Assembly: GCA_002404155.1 (NCBI GenBank) | Contig: DHJC01000007.1 | Span: 79,266-104,080, forward strand | DNA length: 24,815 bases | Direction: 5' to 3' | Source of the DNA: Chloroflexi bacterium UBA4730 | Lineage (GTDB): Bacteria > Chloroflexota > Limnocylindria > P2-11E | Shown here: piece after piece, positions 7,583 to 13,826 of the stretch | How positions within the stretch are numbered: position 1 is the first letter of the stretch | How the letters are laid out: each line of letters starts with the position of its first letter | Notes under the pieces: generated by a model | Databases searched by the model: none | Seen by the model: only the letters and a program-made list of their open reading frames with translations | Told to the model about the DNA's origin: nothing | Position numbers and translations under genes: made by a program

Positions 7583-8442
7583 CAGTCGATCGGATCCAGA
7601 TGCCCAGCATCGTGGGCGAGCGCGTCGAGCGCCGCCTGCTCGGCCGTCATACCTTGCGGCTCCTGCCGTCCGAGACCGATCTCGACCTCGACCGCGTCCT
7701 CGCCGTAGATCTCCTTGAACCGGCGGTCGTCGATGTCCGCCGGCCTCCCGTCGAACGCCACCTTGCCACCCTTGAGCGCGATGACCCGCGTGCCGTAGCG
7801 CCGGGCGAGCGACAGGAAGTGCAGCGAGCAGACGACCGTGATGCCGTCCTTCCTGTTGATCTCCTCGAGGTACTTCATGACGGAATGGCTGGTCGCGGGG
7901 TCCAGGCTCGCGACCGGCTCGTCCGCGAGCATCAGCTCGGGCCGCTGCATGAGCGCCCGGGCGATCCCGACGCGCTGCTGCTGTCCGCCAGACAGCGCGT
8001 CCGCGCGGCCGAATGCCTTCTCGATGATGCCCACGCGGCCCAGGTTCTCGAAGGCAAGCGCCACGTCGTCGCGCGTCGGCAGGCCAACGATCGTTCGCCA
8101 CGTGGTCCGGTACCCGAGCCGTCCGGCGAGCACGTTGGTGAAGACCGAGCTGCGCTTCACGAGGTTGAACTGCTGGAAGATCATGCCGATGCGCCGCCGG
8201 ATGCGCCGTAGCTCCGGACCCTTCGCCCGCGTGACGTCGATCCCGTCGAACGTGACGGTTCCGGACGTCGGATCCACCAGGCGATTGATGCACCGGAGCA
8301 GCGTGGATTTGCCCGAGCCCGACAAGCCAATGAGCACGATGAACTCGCCCCTGTGGAAGTCGAGCGACACCCCATCGAGCGCGCGCGTGCCTGAGGGCGG
8401 ATAGATCTTGACCAGGTCCTTCACCGAGACGAGCGCCGCCAC
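7582..8442 (-). CDS. phnC: Phosphonate-type ABC transporter ATP-binding protein
   Basis: Cytoplasmic ATPase that drives import through PhnE, 286 aa. Walker A is G-L-S-G-S-G-K-S (residues 39-46), followed by the Q-loop (90-91), the signature L-S-G-G-Q-Q-Q-R (150-157), Walker B L-M-L-A-D-E (170-175), the D-loop S-L-D, and the H-loop histidine (H208). PhnC proteins usually end soon after the K-E-I-Y-G motif; this one has an extra tail of roughly 35 residues, rich in Glu, Ala and Asp. It starts at GTG 8442 and is separated from phnD by 71 bp holding a strong inverted repeat. Its stop overlaps the phnE start. Confidence 0.94.
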   Translation of the reverse strand: MAALVSVKDLVKIYPPSGTRALDGVSLDFHRGEFIVLIGLSGSGKSTLLRCINRLVDPTSGTVTFDGIDVTRAKGPELRRIRRRIGMIFQQFNLVKRSSVFTNVLAGRLGYRTTWRTIVGLPTRDDVALAFENLGRVGIIEKAFGRADALSGGQQQRVGIARALMQRPELMLADEPVASLDPATSHSVMKYLEEINRKDGITVVCSLHFLSLARRYGTRVIALKGGKVAFDGRPADIDDRRFKEIYGEDAVEVEIGLGRQEPQGMTAEQAALDALAHDAGHLDPID

Positions 8443-8460
8443 CGTCGCGGACTCTAAATG

Positions 8461-8494
8461 AACACGCCCGCCGGATTGACCCGGCGGGCGTGTT
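8461..8494 (-). terminator. Perfect 14-bp inverted repeat between phnD and phnC
   Basis: Arms 8461-8474 and 8481-8494 are perfectly complementary, with a 6-nt loop at 8475-8480. It lies in the 71-bp gap after the phnD stop and before the phnC start. On the minus-strand transcript it is followed only by a short run of three Us, so full Rho-independent termination is doubtful. By analogy with other binding-protein-dependent importers it may act as a partial terminator or 3'-end stabiliser that leaves more mRNA for the binding protein than for the membrane parts. That role is inferred. Confidence 0.7.
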
Positions 8495-8513
8495 CGATCG
8501 AGCGAGGTCGAGG

Positions 8514-9521
8514 CTAGGGAGTCGTGCTCGGGCTCGGCGTCGGGGGCGGCGGCGCCGGGGTCTTCGCGGCCTCGGCGGCCACGTCGATGCCCGCGAGCTT
8601 CGCGGCGTCACGGACCGGGTTGTAGAAGTCGGACGTGACCTGCTGCAGGCCGTTCCAGTTGAACAGCGCTACGCACTGGGTCTTGCCGGCGTCCGAGGCG
8701 CAGTAGTCGATGAGGGCCTTGGTGACCTGCGCCTGCAGGTCGGCCGGGAAGCCCTTCGCGACCGCGACACCGTCGTTCGGGATCGGACCGGCGGTGTCGA
8801 TGACCTTCGTCTTGGTCATGATGTCGGCCGGCATGCCGGCGCTGGTGCGGACGTCGATGAACGATGCCGCGCCGTCCACGTCGCCGCGGTACAGCGCGAG
8901 CACGGACTTGTCGTGGCCGCCGGCGAAGATGATCGAGCCGAAGAACGTCTTCGGGTCCTGGCCGGTCTTGTTCTTGATGAGCAACGTCGGGAAGAGGTAG
9001 CCCGAAGCGGAGATCGGGTCGACGAACGCGAACTTCTTGCCCTTGAGCCCGTTCAGGTCGGTGATGCCGCTGTCTGTGCGGACGAGGATCTGCGACTTGT
9101 ACGTTGTCGCGAGCGCGCCGGTGTCATCCTTGCGGAGCGCGCTCAGGATCGGCGTACCGCAGCCCTTGTCGAGCAGGAGGGTCATCTGCAGCGGGGCGAT
9201 GGCGGCGATGTCAGCCTGACCGGCGCACATCGCTTCGATCTGGGCCGCGTAGCTCGTCGGGATCGAGACCTTAAAGGCCAGGCCGGTGGCCGTCGCGAGG
9301 GCGGAGGCCATGGCAGCGCCGCTCGCCGTGATCCGCGCGACGTCCTGCGATGGAGTGAACGCGAAGATGATCGGCTTGTTGAACGAGCCGATGCGGTCGG
9401 TCTTCGATGCCCCCGGCGTGCTTGTCGCGCCGCCTGACGTGCTCGCACCGCCGCTGCACGCCGAGATGAGAACGATGGCGGCCAGCACCCACCCGAGCCG
9501 GCCTGCAGTCCTGCCGAGCAT
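8514..9521 (-). CDS. phnD: Phosphonate-type ABC transporter substrate-binding lipoprotein
   Basis: Extracytoplasmic solute-binding protein of the phosphate/phosphite/phosphonate family, 335 aa. It has a lipoprotein signal with lipobox I-S-A-C (Cys22), then a Ser/Thr/Gly-rich linker. The mature domain has the family pattern F-A-F-T-P-S-Q-D near residue 52, A-A-I-A-P-L-Q near 107, and F-V-D-P-I-S-A-S-G-Y-L-F-P about 60 residues further on. The C-terminus is a Pro/Thr-rich tail. The start at 9521 is chosen because it gives a complete signal peptide and has GGAGG a few bases upstream; an open extension further upstream overlaps pyrF and is not needed. It is the first gene of the phnD-phnC-phnE unit. 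Ligand identity cannot be read from the sequence. Confidence 0.92.
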   Translation of the reverse strand: MLGRTAGRLGWVLAAIVLISACSGGASTSGGATSTPGASKTDRIGSFNKPIIFAFTPSQDVARITASGAAMASALATATGLAFKVSIPTSYAAQIEAMCAGQADIAAIAPLQMTLLLDKGCGTPILSALRKDDTGALATTYKSQILVRTDSGITDLNGLKGKKFAFVDPISASGYLFPTLLIKNKTGQDPKTFFGSIIFAGGHDKSVLALYRGDVDGAASFIDVRTSAGMPADIMTKTKVIDTAGPIPNDGVAVAKGFPADLQAQVTKALIDYCASDAGKTQCVALFNWNGLQQVTSDFYNPVRDAAKLAGIDVAAEAAKTPAPPPPTPSPSTTP

Positions 9522-9567
9522 GCCCTCCTCCTTCTTTGTGGAAGCGTCGGTATCATACCCATTGTCC
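9522..9567. promoter_or_regulatory. 46-bp divergent phnD/pyrF intergenic region
   Basis: The only non-coding DNA between two divergently transcribed genes. It holds the phnD ribosome-binding sequence (complement of CCTCCTCC around 9524-9531). A TATCAT element at 9551-9556 could be a -10 box for pyrF, 11 bp before its ATG. The overlapping complement reads TATGAT and could serve phnD. No clear -35 box is seen for either. Promoters for both genes probably share this region or reach into the neighbouring coding sequence. Confidence 0.4.
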
Positions 9568-10386
9568 ATGACGTTCTTGACCAAGCTCGCGACCGCGTCG
9601 CGAGTGCGGGACAGCGTGATCTGCGTTGGCCTCGATCCCGAGCCTGACCGCATCCCCGAGCATCTCGGCAGGGGCGCACAGGCGGCCGTTCGATTCCTCC
9701 GCCGGATCGTGAACGCGACGAGCGATCAGGTCTGCTGCTACAAGCCGAACATGGCGTTCTACGAGCGCTACGGCTCCGCGGGTCTCGACATCCTTGCGCT
9801 GACACTACAAGCCATCCCAGCGGATATCCCCGTGATCCTCGACGCGAAACGCGGCGACGTTGCGAACAGCGCGGCCGCATACGCGGAGGCGCTCTTCGAC
9901 CGGTTCCACGCGGATGCCGTGACCGTCGCGCCGTACGTGGGGATGGACGGGATCGCACCCTTCGTCGACAAGGGGTATGCGCTGGTCGTCGCGCGCACGA
10001 GCAACCCGGGCGCCGGAGACATCCAGGACCTCCTCGTGGATGGGCGTCCGTTGTACGAGCGCGTCGTGGAGCGCTGCGTCGCCGCATTTCCGGCCGAACG
10101 CTGCGGCTTCGTCGTCGGCTCGACGTATCCCGCGGAAGCGACTCGGCTGCGGGCGCTCGCACCCGACCGGCTGTTCCTGATGCCGGGCGTGGGCGCGCAG
10201 GGCGGCGACGTCGCGGACGCGATCCGCGCCGCGCTCGATGCGCAGGGCGGGGGCGTGCTGCCGTCGGCGTCGCGCTCGATCCTCTACGCCGGGTCCGGCG
10301 AGGGCTTCGAGCAGGCCGCCGCGCGAGCGGCCGCCGAGCTGAAGCGTCAGGCGAACGACGCGCGCGCCACGGCCGTGGGCCGCTGA
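9568..10386 (+). CDS. pyrF: Orotidine 5'-phosphate decarboxylase (type 2)
   Basis: Last step of de novo UMP synthesis: decarboxylates OMP to UMP. It is 272 aa, the length of the longer type-2 bacterial PyrF group. Motifs are C-V-G-L-D-P-E (residues 19-25), Y-K-P-N-M-A-F-Y-E (58-66), the catalytic D-A-K-R-G-D (92-97, with Lys94 and Asp97), T-V-A-P-Y-V-G, and the phosphate-binding P-G-V-G-A-Q-G-G. It starts at ATG 9568 with no ribosome-binding sequence, only a possible -10 element close upstream. It overlaps the next gene by TGATG. No other pyr genes are in the window. Confidence 0.95.
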   Translation: MTFLTKLATASRVRDSVICVGLDPEPDRIPEHLGRGAQAAVRFLRRIVNATSDQVCCYKPNMAFYERYGSAGLDILALTLQAIPADIPVILDAKRGDVANSAAAYAEALFDRFHADAVTVAPYVGMDGIAPFVDKGYALVVARTSNPGAGDIQDLLVDGRPLYERVVERCVAAFPAERCGFVVGSTYPAEATRLRALAPDRLFLMPGVGAQGGDVADAIRAALDAQGGGVLPSASRSILYAGSGEGFEQAAARAAAELKRQANDARATAVGR

Positions 10387-10805
10387 TGTTCGGGATCGGC
10401 ACCGGCGAGCTCATGCTCCTGCTCCTGATCGCGCTCATCGTGCTCGGCCCGGAGCGGATGCCGAAGCTGGCGCGCGATCTCGGTCGGGCGATGGCGGAGT
10501 TCCGGAAGACGAGCGACGAGCTCCGCAGCGAGTTTCTGAACGCCGACAAGTACCTGGACGTGGCCGCGAACGCCGCGCCGCCGGAGCCACCGGCCATCGC
10601 CGCGACCGCCTCGCCGCTCGAGCCGCCCGCGACCGCGGCGGCCGTCGCGACCGACGTCCCGGTCGAACCCGACGAGACGGTCTTCGACAAAGAGGCCCGC
10701 GAGGCCCGCGACCGCTTGCGGGATCCCGAGCGCCTGGAGCGCGCCAAGGCCGAGGGCTGGGCGACGCCGAGCGACGAGGCGGGCACGTCGGAGCGGTGGG
10801 GATAG
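10386..10805 (+). CDS. tatB: TatA/TatB-family twin-arginine translocase subunit (TatB-like)
   Basis: 139 aa. The N-terminal membrane helix begins F-G-I-G-T-G-E-L and runs through L-I-V-L-G-P-E-R-M-P into an amphipathic helix (R-D-L-G-R-A-M-A-E-F-R-K), the standard TatA/B layout. The acidic residue at position 8 and the G-P-E-R-x-P hinge fit TatB better than TatA, though many Gram-positive-type TatA proteins look similar. After residue 55 comes an Ala/Pro/Glu-rich linker and a charged C-terminal helix. Translation is coupled to pyrF (TGATG). There is no tatC here. It sits directly before secD, so two export pathways are adjacent. Confidence 0.88.
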   Translation: MFGIGTGELMLLLLIALIVLGPERMPKLARDLGRAMAEFRKTSDELRSEFLNADKYLDVAANAAPPEPPAIAATASPLEPPATAAAVATDVPVEPDETVFDKEAREARDRLRDPERLERAKAEGWATPSDEAGTSERWG

Positions 10806-10821
10806 CGACGCACCGGCGACC

Positions 10822-10827
10822 TATACT
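10822..10827 (+). promoter_or_regulatory. Possible -10 element upstream of secD
   Basis: TATACT lies in the 91-bp gap between tatB and secD and matches a sigma-70 -10 box at five of six positions. I see no good -35 box 16-18 bp upstream. If used, the transcript would begin just before the hairpin at 10839-10868, which would then lie in the secD leader. Confidence 0.3.
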
Positions 10828-10838
10828 TGGCGCATCGA

Positions 10839-10870
10839 GCGCACCCGATCGAATGGGTCGCGCTTTTTCT
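10839..10870 (+). terminator. Candidate Rho-independent terminator or leader attenuator before secD
   Basis: Left arm GCGCACCC (10839-10846) and right arm GGGTCGCGC (10855-10863) form a GC-rich stem of 8 bp with one bulged C and an 8-nt loop. Five Ts follow at once (10864-10868). This is the only hairpin plus T-run I found in the window. It may end pyrF-tatB transcription. Only 28 bp remain before the secD ATG, so a secD promoter would have to lie upstream of it or within it. Confidence 0.6.
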
Positions 10871-10896
10871 TCGCCTAATCCGGAGGACGCTTCCCG

Positions 10897-12267
10897 ATGA
10901 ATCGCGCGTGGGCCTGGATTATCGTCGTCATCGCCGTCGTGGCGATCTGGGTCGACATCCCCAAGCATCAGGTCGCGTTTCCGTTCGACTGCCCGGGCAT
11001 CTGCTACCGCCTCGGCGGCCAAACGACCTTCCTCGAGATCAAGACCCACCTCGGCCTGGACCTCCAGGGCGGCACGCAGCTGGTCCTGCAGCTGCACCCG
11101 GAGCAAATCCCGGGCGGTACGACGACCTCGATCGACGACCTCAACACCCAGACCCGCGTCGTCATCGACCGGCGCATCAACTCGCTTGGCGTGAGCGAGC
11201 CCGTGATCGAGTCACTCGGCGCGAACAAGATCCTGCTGCAGCTCCCCGGCGTTTCCGACCTCAAGGAAGCGCAGGACATCGCGACGAAGCAGGCGTTCCT
11301 CGAGATCAAAGTCCCGGACTTGGACGCGAGTGGGAACGTCACGGGCACGTATCACTCGCTCACCCCGCCGTTGACCGGCGCGAACCTAAAGCCGACGTTC
11401 GTCGAGTTCGCGGGCTCGAACAACGCGCCGGTGGTCCACTTCGAGTTCGGGTCGCCTGACGATCAGCGCTGGGTCCAGCTCTCCAAGGACTTCCTCCTTA
11501 AGCCGGTGCAGATCAACCTCGACGGTGCCGAGATCTCCGCCCCGAACATCCAGAACGTCTTCACCAGCGGAAGCGGCCAGATCTCGGGCAATTTCACGGC
11601 GCAGTCGGCCAAGAACCTCAGCACGCTCCTCAACTCGGGCGCGCTGCCGGTCCCGCTGGAGGTCGTGCAGTCGAGCCGGGTCGAGCCGACGCTGGGCCAG
11701 GACTCGGTGCGGCGCAGCCTCGTCGCGGGGATCATCGGGCTGCTGCTCGTCGCACTCTTCATGATCCTGTACTACCGCCTGCCTGGGGTGATCGCCGTCC
11801 TCGCGCTCATCTTCTATACGGCGCTCACGTATGCGGTGTTCCGGCTCATCCCCGTCACCCTCACGCTGGCCGGCGTTGCGGGCTTCATCCTGTCGATCGG
11901 CATGGCCGTGGACGCGAACGTACTCACCTTCGAGCGGATCAAGGAAGAGCTCCGCAATGGGAAGACCCTCCGGGTCTCGCTCGACGAGGGTCGCCGCCGC
12001 GCGTTCCCGTCGATCCTCTACTCGAACCTGGCGACGATCCTCACCGCGCTCGTCCTGTTCAACTTCGGCACCGGCACGGTGAAGGGATTCGCGCTGACGC
12101 TCATCGTCGGTGTCGTCGTGTCCTTCTTCACCGCCGTGTTCGTGACCCAGCTGCTGCTGCACCGGGCCATCGAGTACTCCGCGCTGCGCCGCCGCCGGCT
12201 GTGGGGCGTCGAGGAGCGGCCGACGGACGGCCGCGATGGGCGCGCGGCCGCGAGCGTGACCGCCTGA
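10897..12267 (+). CDS. secD: Protein translocase subunit SecD
   Basis: RND-like membrane subunit that, with SecF, uses the proton gradient to help pull secreted proteins through SecYEG. 456 aa. One N-terminal transmembrane helix (about residues 5-20) is followed by the family motif G-L-D-L-Q-G-G-T-Q-L (53-62) and a large extracytoplasmic P1 region. The region S-I-G-M-A-V-D-A-N-V-L-T-F-E-R-I-K-E-E sits within the C-terminal helical bundle. Two cysteines near the N-terminus (32 and 36) form C-P-G-I-C just outside the first helix, which is uncommon. The ATG has GGAGG at 10882-10886. It overlaps secF by TGATG. No yajC is present beside it. Confidence 0.97.
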   Translation: MNRAWAWIIVVIAVVAIWVDIPKHQVAFPFDCPGICYRLGGQTTFLEIKTHLGLDLQGGTQLVLQLHPEQIPGGTTTSIDDLNTQTRVVIDRRINSLGVSEPVIESLGANKILLQLPGVSDLKEAQDIATKQAFLEIKVPDLDASGNVTGTYHSLTPPLTGANLKPTFVEFAGSNNAPVVHFEFGSPDDQRWVQLSKDFLLKPVQINLDGAEISAPNIQNVFTSGSGQISGNFTAQSAKNLSTLLNSGALPVPLEVVQSSRVEPTLGQDSVRRSLVAGIIGLLLVALFMILYYRLPGVIAVLALIFYTALTYAVFRLIPVTLTLAGVAGFILSIGMAVDANVLTFERIKEELRNGKTLRVSLDEGRRRAFPSILYSNLATILTALVLFNFGTGTVKGFALTLIVGVVVSFFTAVFVTQLLLHRAIEYSALRRRRLWGVEERPTDGRDGRAAASVTA

Positions 12268-13202
12268 TGCTGTTCCGCTTCGTCGAGCGCAAGTTCTGGT
12301 ACTTCGCGTTGTCCGCGCTCCTCATCGTCCCGGGCGTCTTCTTCCTCGCGATCGGCGGGCTCAAGCCGGGCATCGAGTTCAAGGGTGGCACGCTCCTCGA
12401 TCTCCGCTTCAGCGCGTCGCCGCCGGCGACGGAGGTGCACGACGCGCTCGCCGGCCTCGGCCATCCCGAGGCCGTCATTCAGGGCGCCGAGGGTGGCCGG
12501 ATGGAGATCCGCACGCTCACGCTCACGTCCGACCAGACCGTTGCGGTGGAGCAGGCCCTCAAGGCGAAGTACCCGAACACCTACATCGACGACAACGCGT
12601 CCTCGGTGAGCCCGTCGTTCAGCGCCGAGCTCGTCACCAACGCGGTCCGTTCGATCGTCTTCGCCTCGATCCTCATCGTCCTGCTCATCGCGTTCGCGTT
12701 CAAGGAGTTTGGCTGGTCGGCGTTCCGCTACGGGATCGCCGCGATCATCGCCCTGCTCCACGACGCGCTCGTGGTCCTCGGCCTGTTCGCGATCCTCGGC
12801 TACTTCTTCAACGTCGAGGTGGACAGCCTGTTCGTCACCGCGGTCTTGACGATCATCGGCTTCTCGGTGCACGACACCATCGTCGTGTTCGACCGGATCC
12901 GCGAGAACCTGCATCTGAACCGCGGCGAGGCGTTGAACCCGGTCATCAACTACTCGATCATGCAGACGCTCGCGCGGAGCGTCATCACCTCGCTCACCGT
13001 GGTGTTGACGCTGCTCGCGCTCTATCTCTTCGGCGGCTACTCGATGCGGACGTTCGCGCTCGCACTCGTCGTCGGCATCGTGTCAGGGACGTACTCCTCG
13101 ATCTTCAACGCGAGCCAGATCATCTCGCTCTGGCAGGAGATCGAGGACCGCATCCGTCACCGCGGCGGCCGTCCGCCGGCCGGGGCGCGCGCCGCGGCCT
13201 AG
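12267..13202 (+). CDS. secF: Protein translocase subunit SecF
   Basis: Partner of SecD in the SecDF export complex, 311 aa. It has an N-terminal transmembrane helix, then L-K-P-G-I-E-F-K-G-G-T-L-L-D-L (about residues 32-46). A small extracytoplasmic domain precedes five further helices that include A-L-L-H-D-A-L-V-V-L-G and the signature G-F-S-V-H-D-T-I-V-V-F-D-R-I-R-E-N. It starts at an ATG sharing a base with the secD stop, so the pair is translationally coupled. It ends in a basic Arg/Pro/Ala-rich tail. Length and motifs are normal. Confidence 0.97.
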   Translation: MLFRFVERKFWYFALSALLIVPGVFFLAIGGLKPGIEFKGGTLLDLRFSASPPATEVHDALAGLGHPEAVIQGAEGGRMEIRTLTLTSDQTVAVEQALKAKYPNTYIDDNASSVSPSFSAELVTNAVRSIVFASILIVLLIAFAFKEFGWSAFRYGIAAIIALLHDALVVLGLFAILGYFFNVEVDSLFVTAVLTIIGFSVHDTIVVFDRIRENLHLNRGEALNPVINYSIMQTLARSVITSLTVVLTLLALYLFGGYSMRTFALALVVGIVSGTYSSIFNASQIISLWQEIEDRIRHRGGRPPAGARAAA

Positions 13203-13216
13203 GTAGGCTTCGGTCG

Positions 13217-13246
13217 GCGCGTCCTCGCCGAGCGCTTCCTCGCCGA
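13217..13246. repeat. Two tandem 15-bp units downstream of secF
   Basis: The unit GCGCGTCCTCGCCGA (13217-13231) is followed directly by GCGCTTCCTCGCCGA (13232-13246), with one mismatch. It lies in the 55-bp gap between secF and the small ORF. No function is evident; it may be a chance or slippage-derived duplication. Confidence 0.6.
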
Positions 13247-13257
13247 CCACTTCGGGG

Positions 13258-13476
13258 ATGCAGCATCAGCGGATGACCGAGCTCATCGTCGGTGCCGTGT
13301 TTCTCGTGCTCGTCCTCGCCCTCGGGATCGGGATCACGGCGCTGGGACTGCGCCTGAATCGCCGCGGGATCCGCCGCGGCACATATAGGCTCCACAACCT
13401 GCCCTGGTATCTCGGTGGGGTACCCGATGTCACGCCCGATCCGCCGGGCGAGAGTCGGCGGAGGCGCCGCCGCTAG
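13258..13476 (+). CDS. Small single-pass membrane protein, hypothetical
   Basis: 72 aa. One strongly hydrophobic helix (about residues 9-32) is followed by a basic juxtamembrane region (R-L-N-R-R-G-I-R-R-G), an aromatic N-L-P-W-Y-L-G-G segment, and an all-arginine end. I do not recognise the family. ATG 13258 is used; ATG 13273, giving 67 aa, is equally possible, and neither has a good ribosome-binding sequence. It may be co-transcribed with secDF, 55 bp away. The clear helix and positive-inside pattern favour a real protein. Confidence 0.5.
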   Translation: MQHQRMTELIVGAVFLVLVLALGIGITALGLRLNRRGIRRGTYRLHNLPWYLGGVPDVTPDPPGESRRRRRR

Positions 13477-13621
13477 CTGAACTCCTCACCTCGAGAGGTC
13501 CGTCACAAAGAAAGGCCCCGACGAGGGTGCCGCTGGCCCGGCGTCGCGGTGCGCTCGCCGATTCGGGTCCGGTCGCCCAGTCACCGCCAGGCGAGCGCCA
13601 CGCCAATCGGGTCCGCCGGCG

Positions 13622-13663
13622 GTGTTCCCGGACGTGTTCCCGTAGGCGTTCCCCTGCGGGAAC
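13622..13663. repeat. Three 12-bp degenerate tandem units ending in a hairpin
   Basis: Three 12-bp units begin at 13622, 13634 and 13646. Each starts with a G(T/C)GTTCCC core: GTGTTCCCGGAC, GTGTTCCCGTAG, GCGTTCCCCTGC. The third runs into the complement GGGAAC (13658-13663), so GTTCCC-CTGC-GGGAAC can fold as a 6-bp stem. The right arm could pair with any of the three cores. Confidence 0.6.
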
Positions 13664-13697
13664 AGCGAATCGCCGCAGCTGCTCAGTGAAACCGCGG

Positions 13698-13738
13698 ATT
13701 CCCGGGCCGACATATGTACGTGCGGGCCCGTTCGGAAT
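13698..13738. repeat. Bulged inverted repeat
   Basis: ATTCC plus CGGGCC (13698-13708) is complementary to GGCCCG (13725-13730) and GGAAT (13734-13738), with a 3-nt bulge (TTC) on the right arm and a 16-nt loop. The loop contains the palindrome ACATATGT. No T-run follows on either strand, so it does not look like a classical terminator. Confidence 0.5.
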
Positions 13739-13750
13739 TGCACCCCACAC

Positions 13751-13803
13751 GCGGTCGCCGCAGCCCAGCCCACTGGCTCCGTGGTCGGGCTGCGACGGAC
13801 CGC
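13751..13803. repeat. Long three-part inverted repeat (18 paired bases)
   Basis: GCGGTC (13751-13756), CGCAGCCC (13759-13766) and CCAC (13770-13773) pair with GTGG (13781-13784), GGGCTGCG (13787-13794) and GACCGC (13798-13803). Small internal loops separate the segments and the apical loop is 7 nt. This is the longest regular fold I found in the window. No U-tract follows on either strand. It lies in the 3' flank of the minus-strand deacetylase-like gene. Confidence 0.65.
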
Positions 13804-13826
13804 TAGGGAGGAATCTCAGCTAGCGG
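13800..13826. repeat. 7-bp inverted repeat spanning the deacetylase stop codon
   Basis: CCGCTAG (13800-13806) and CTAGCGG (13820-13826) are perfectly complementary with a 13-nt loop. The right arm contains the minus-strand stop codon (13820-13822). The left arm shares bases 13800-13803 with the neighbouring long hairpin, so the two folds cannot both form. Confidence 0.5.

Larger units (their letters stand above)
13477..13819. other. 343-bp non-coding stretch with several inverted repeats
   Basis: Between the small ORF (plus) and the deacetylase-like gene (minus) no reading frame looks coding. Frames that stay open on either strand have arginine/serine/proline-rich, shadow-like composition and no domain. 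The first 140 bp show nothing distinct to me. From 13622 onward there is a short tandem repeat and then three consecutive hairpin-forming inverted repeats, listed separately. I see no tRNA, tmRNA, RNase P or SRP RNA signature. It could be the 3' region of the deacetylase transcript, a structured small RNA, or a decayed mobile remnant. Confidence 0.6.

Noticed and set aside
6818..7708. Plus-strand open frame opposite phnE
   Set aside because: Asp/Arg/Glu/His-rich shadow composition without motifs; phnE has clear transmembrane and EAA features.
6731..8611. A single 626-residue minus-strand frame joining phnE to upstream sequence
   Set aside because: The N-terminal part is phnC read out of frame. 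The PhnE homology starts at the ATG at 7582, which overlaps the phnC stop, so this is not a gene fusion.
13200..13270. Readthrough extension of secF beyond its TAG
   Set aside because: A short in-frame stretch looks protein-like, but SecF already has its normal length and C-terminal tail, and nothing supports recoding.
13622..13663. Possible CRISPR-like repeat array
   Set aside because: Units are only 12 bp, contiguous, degenerate and three in number, with no spacers or cas genes.
13680..13803. Possible tRNA or tmRNA in the intergenic region
   Set aside because: No T-loop consensus, no acceptor stem with CCA and no anticodon arm geometry; the stems do not form a cloverleaf.
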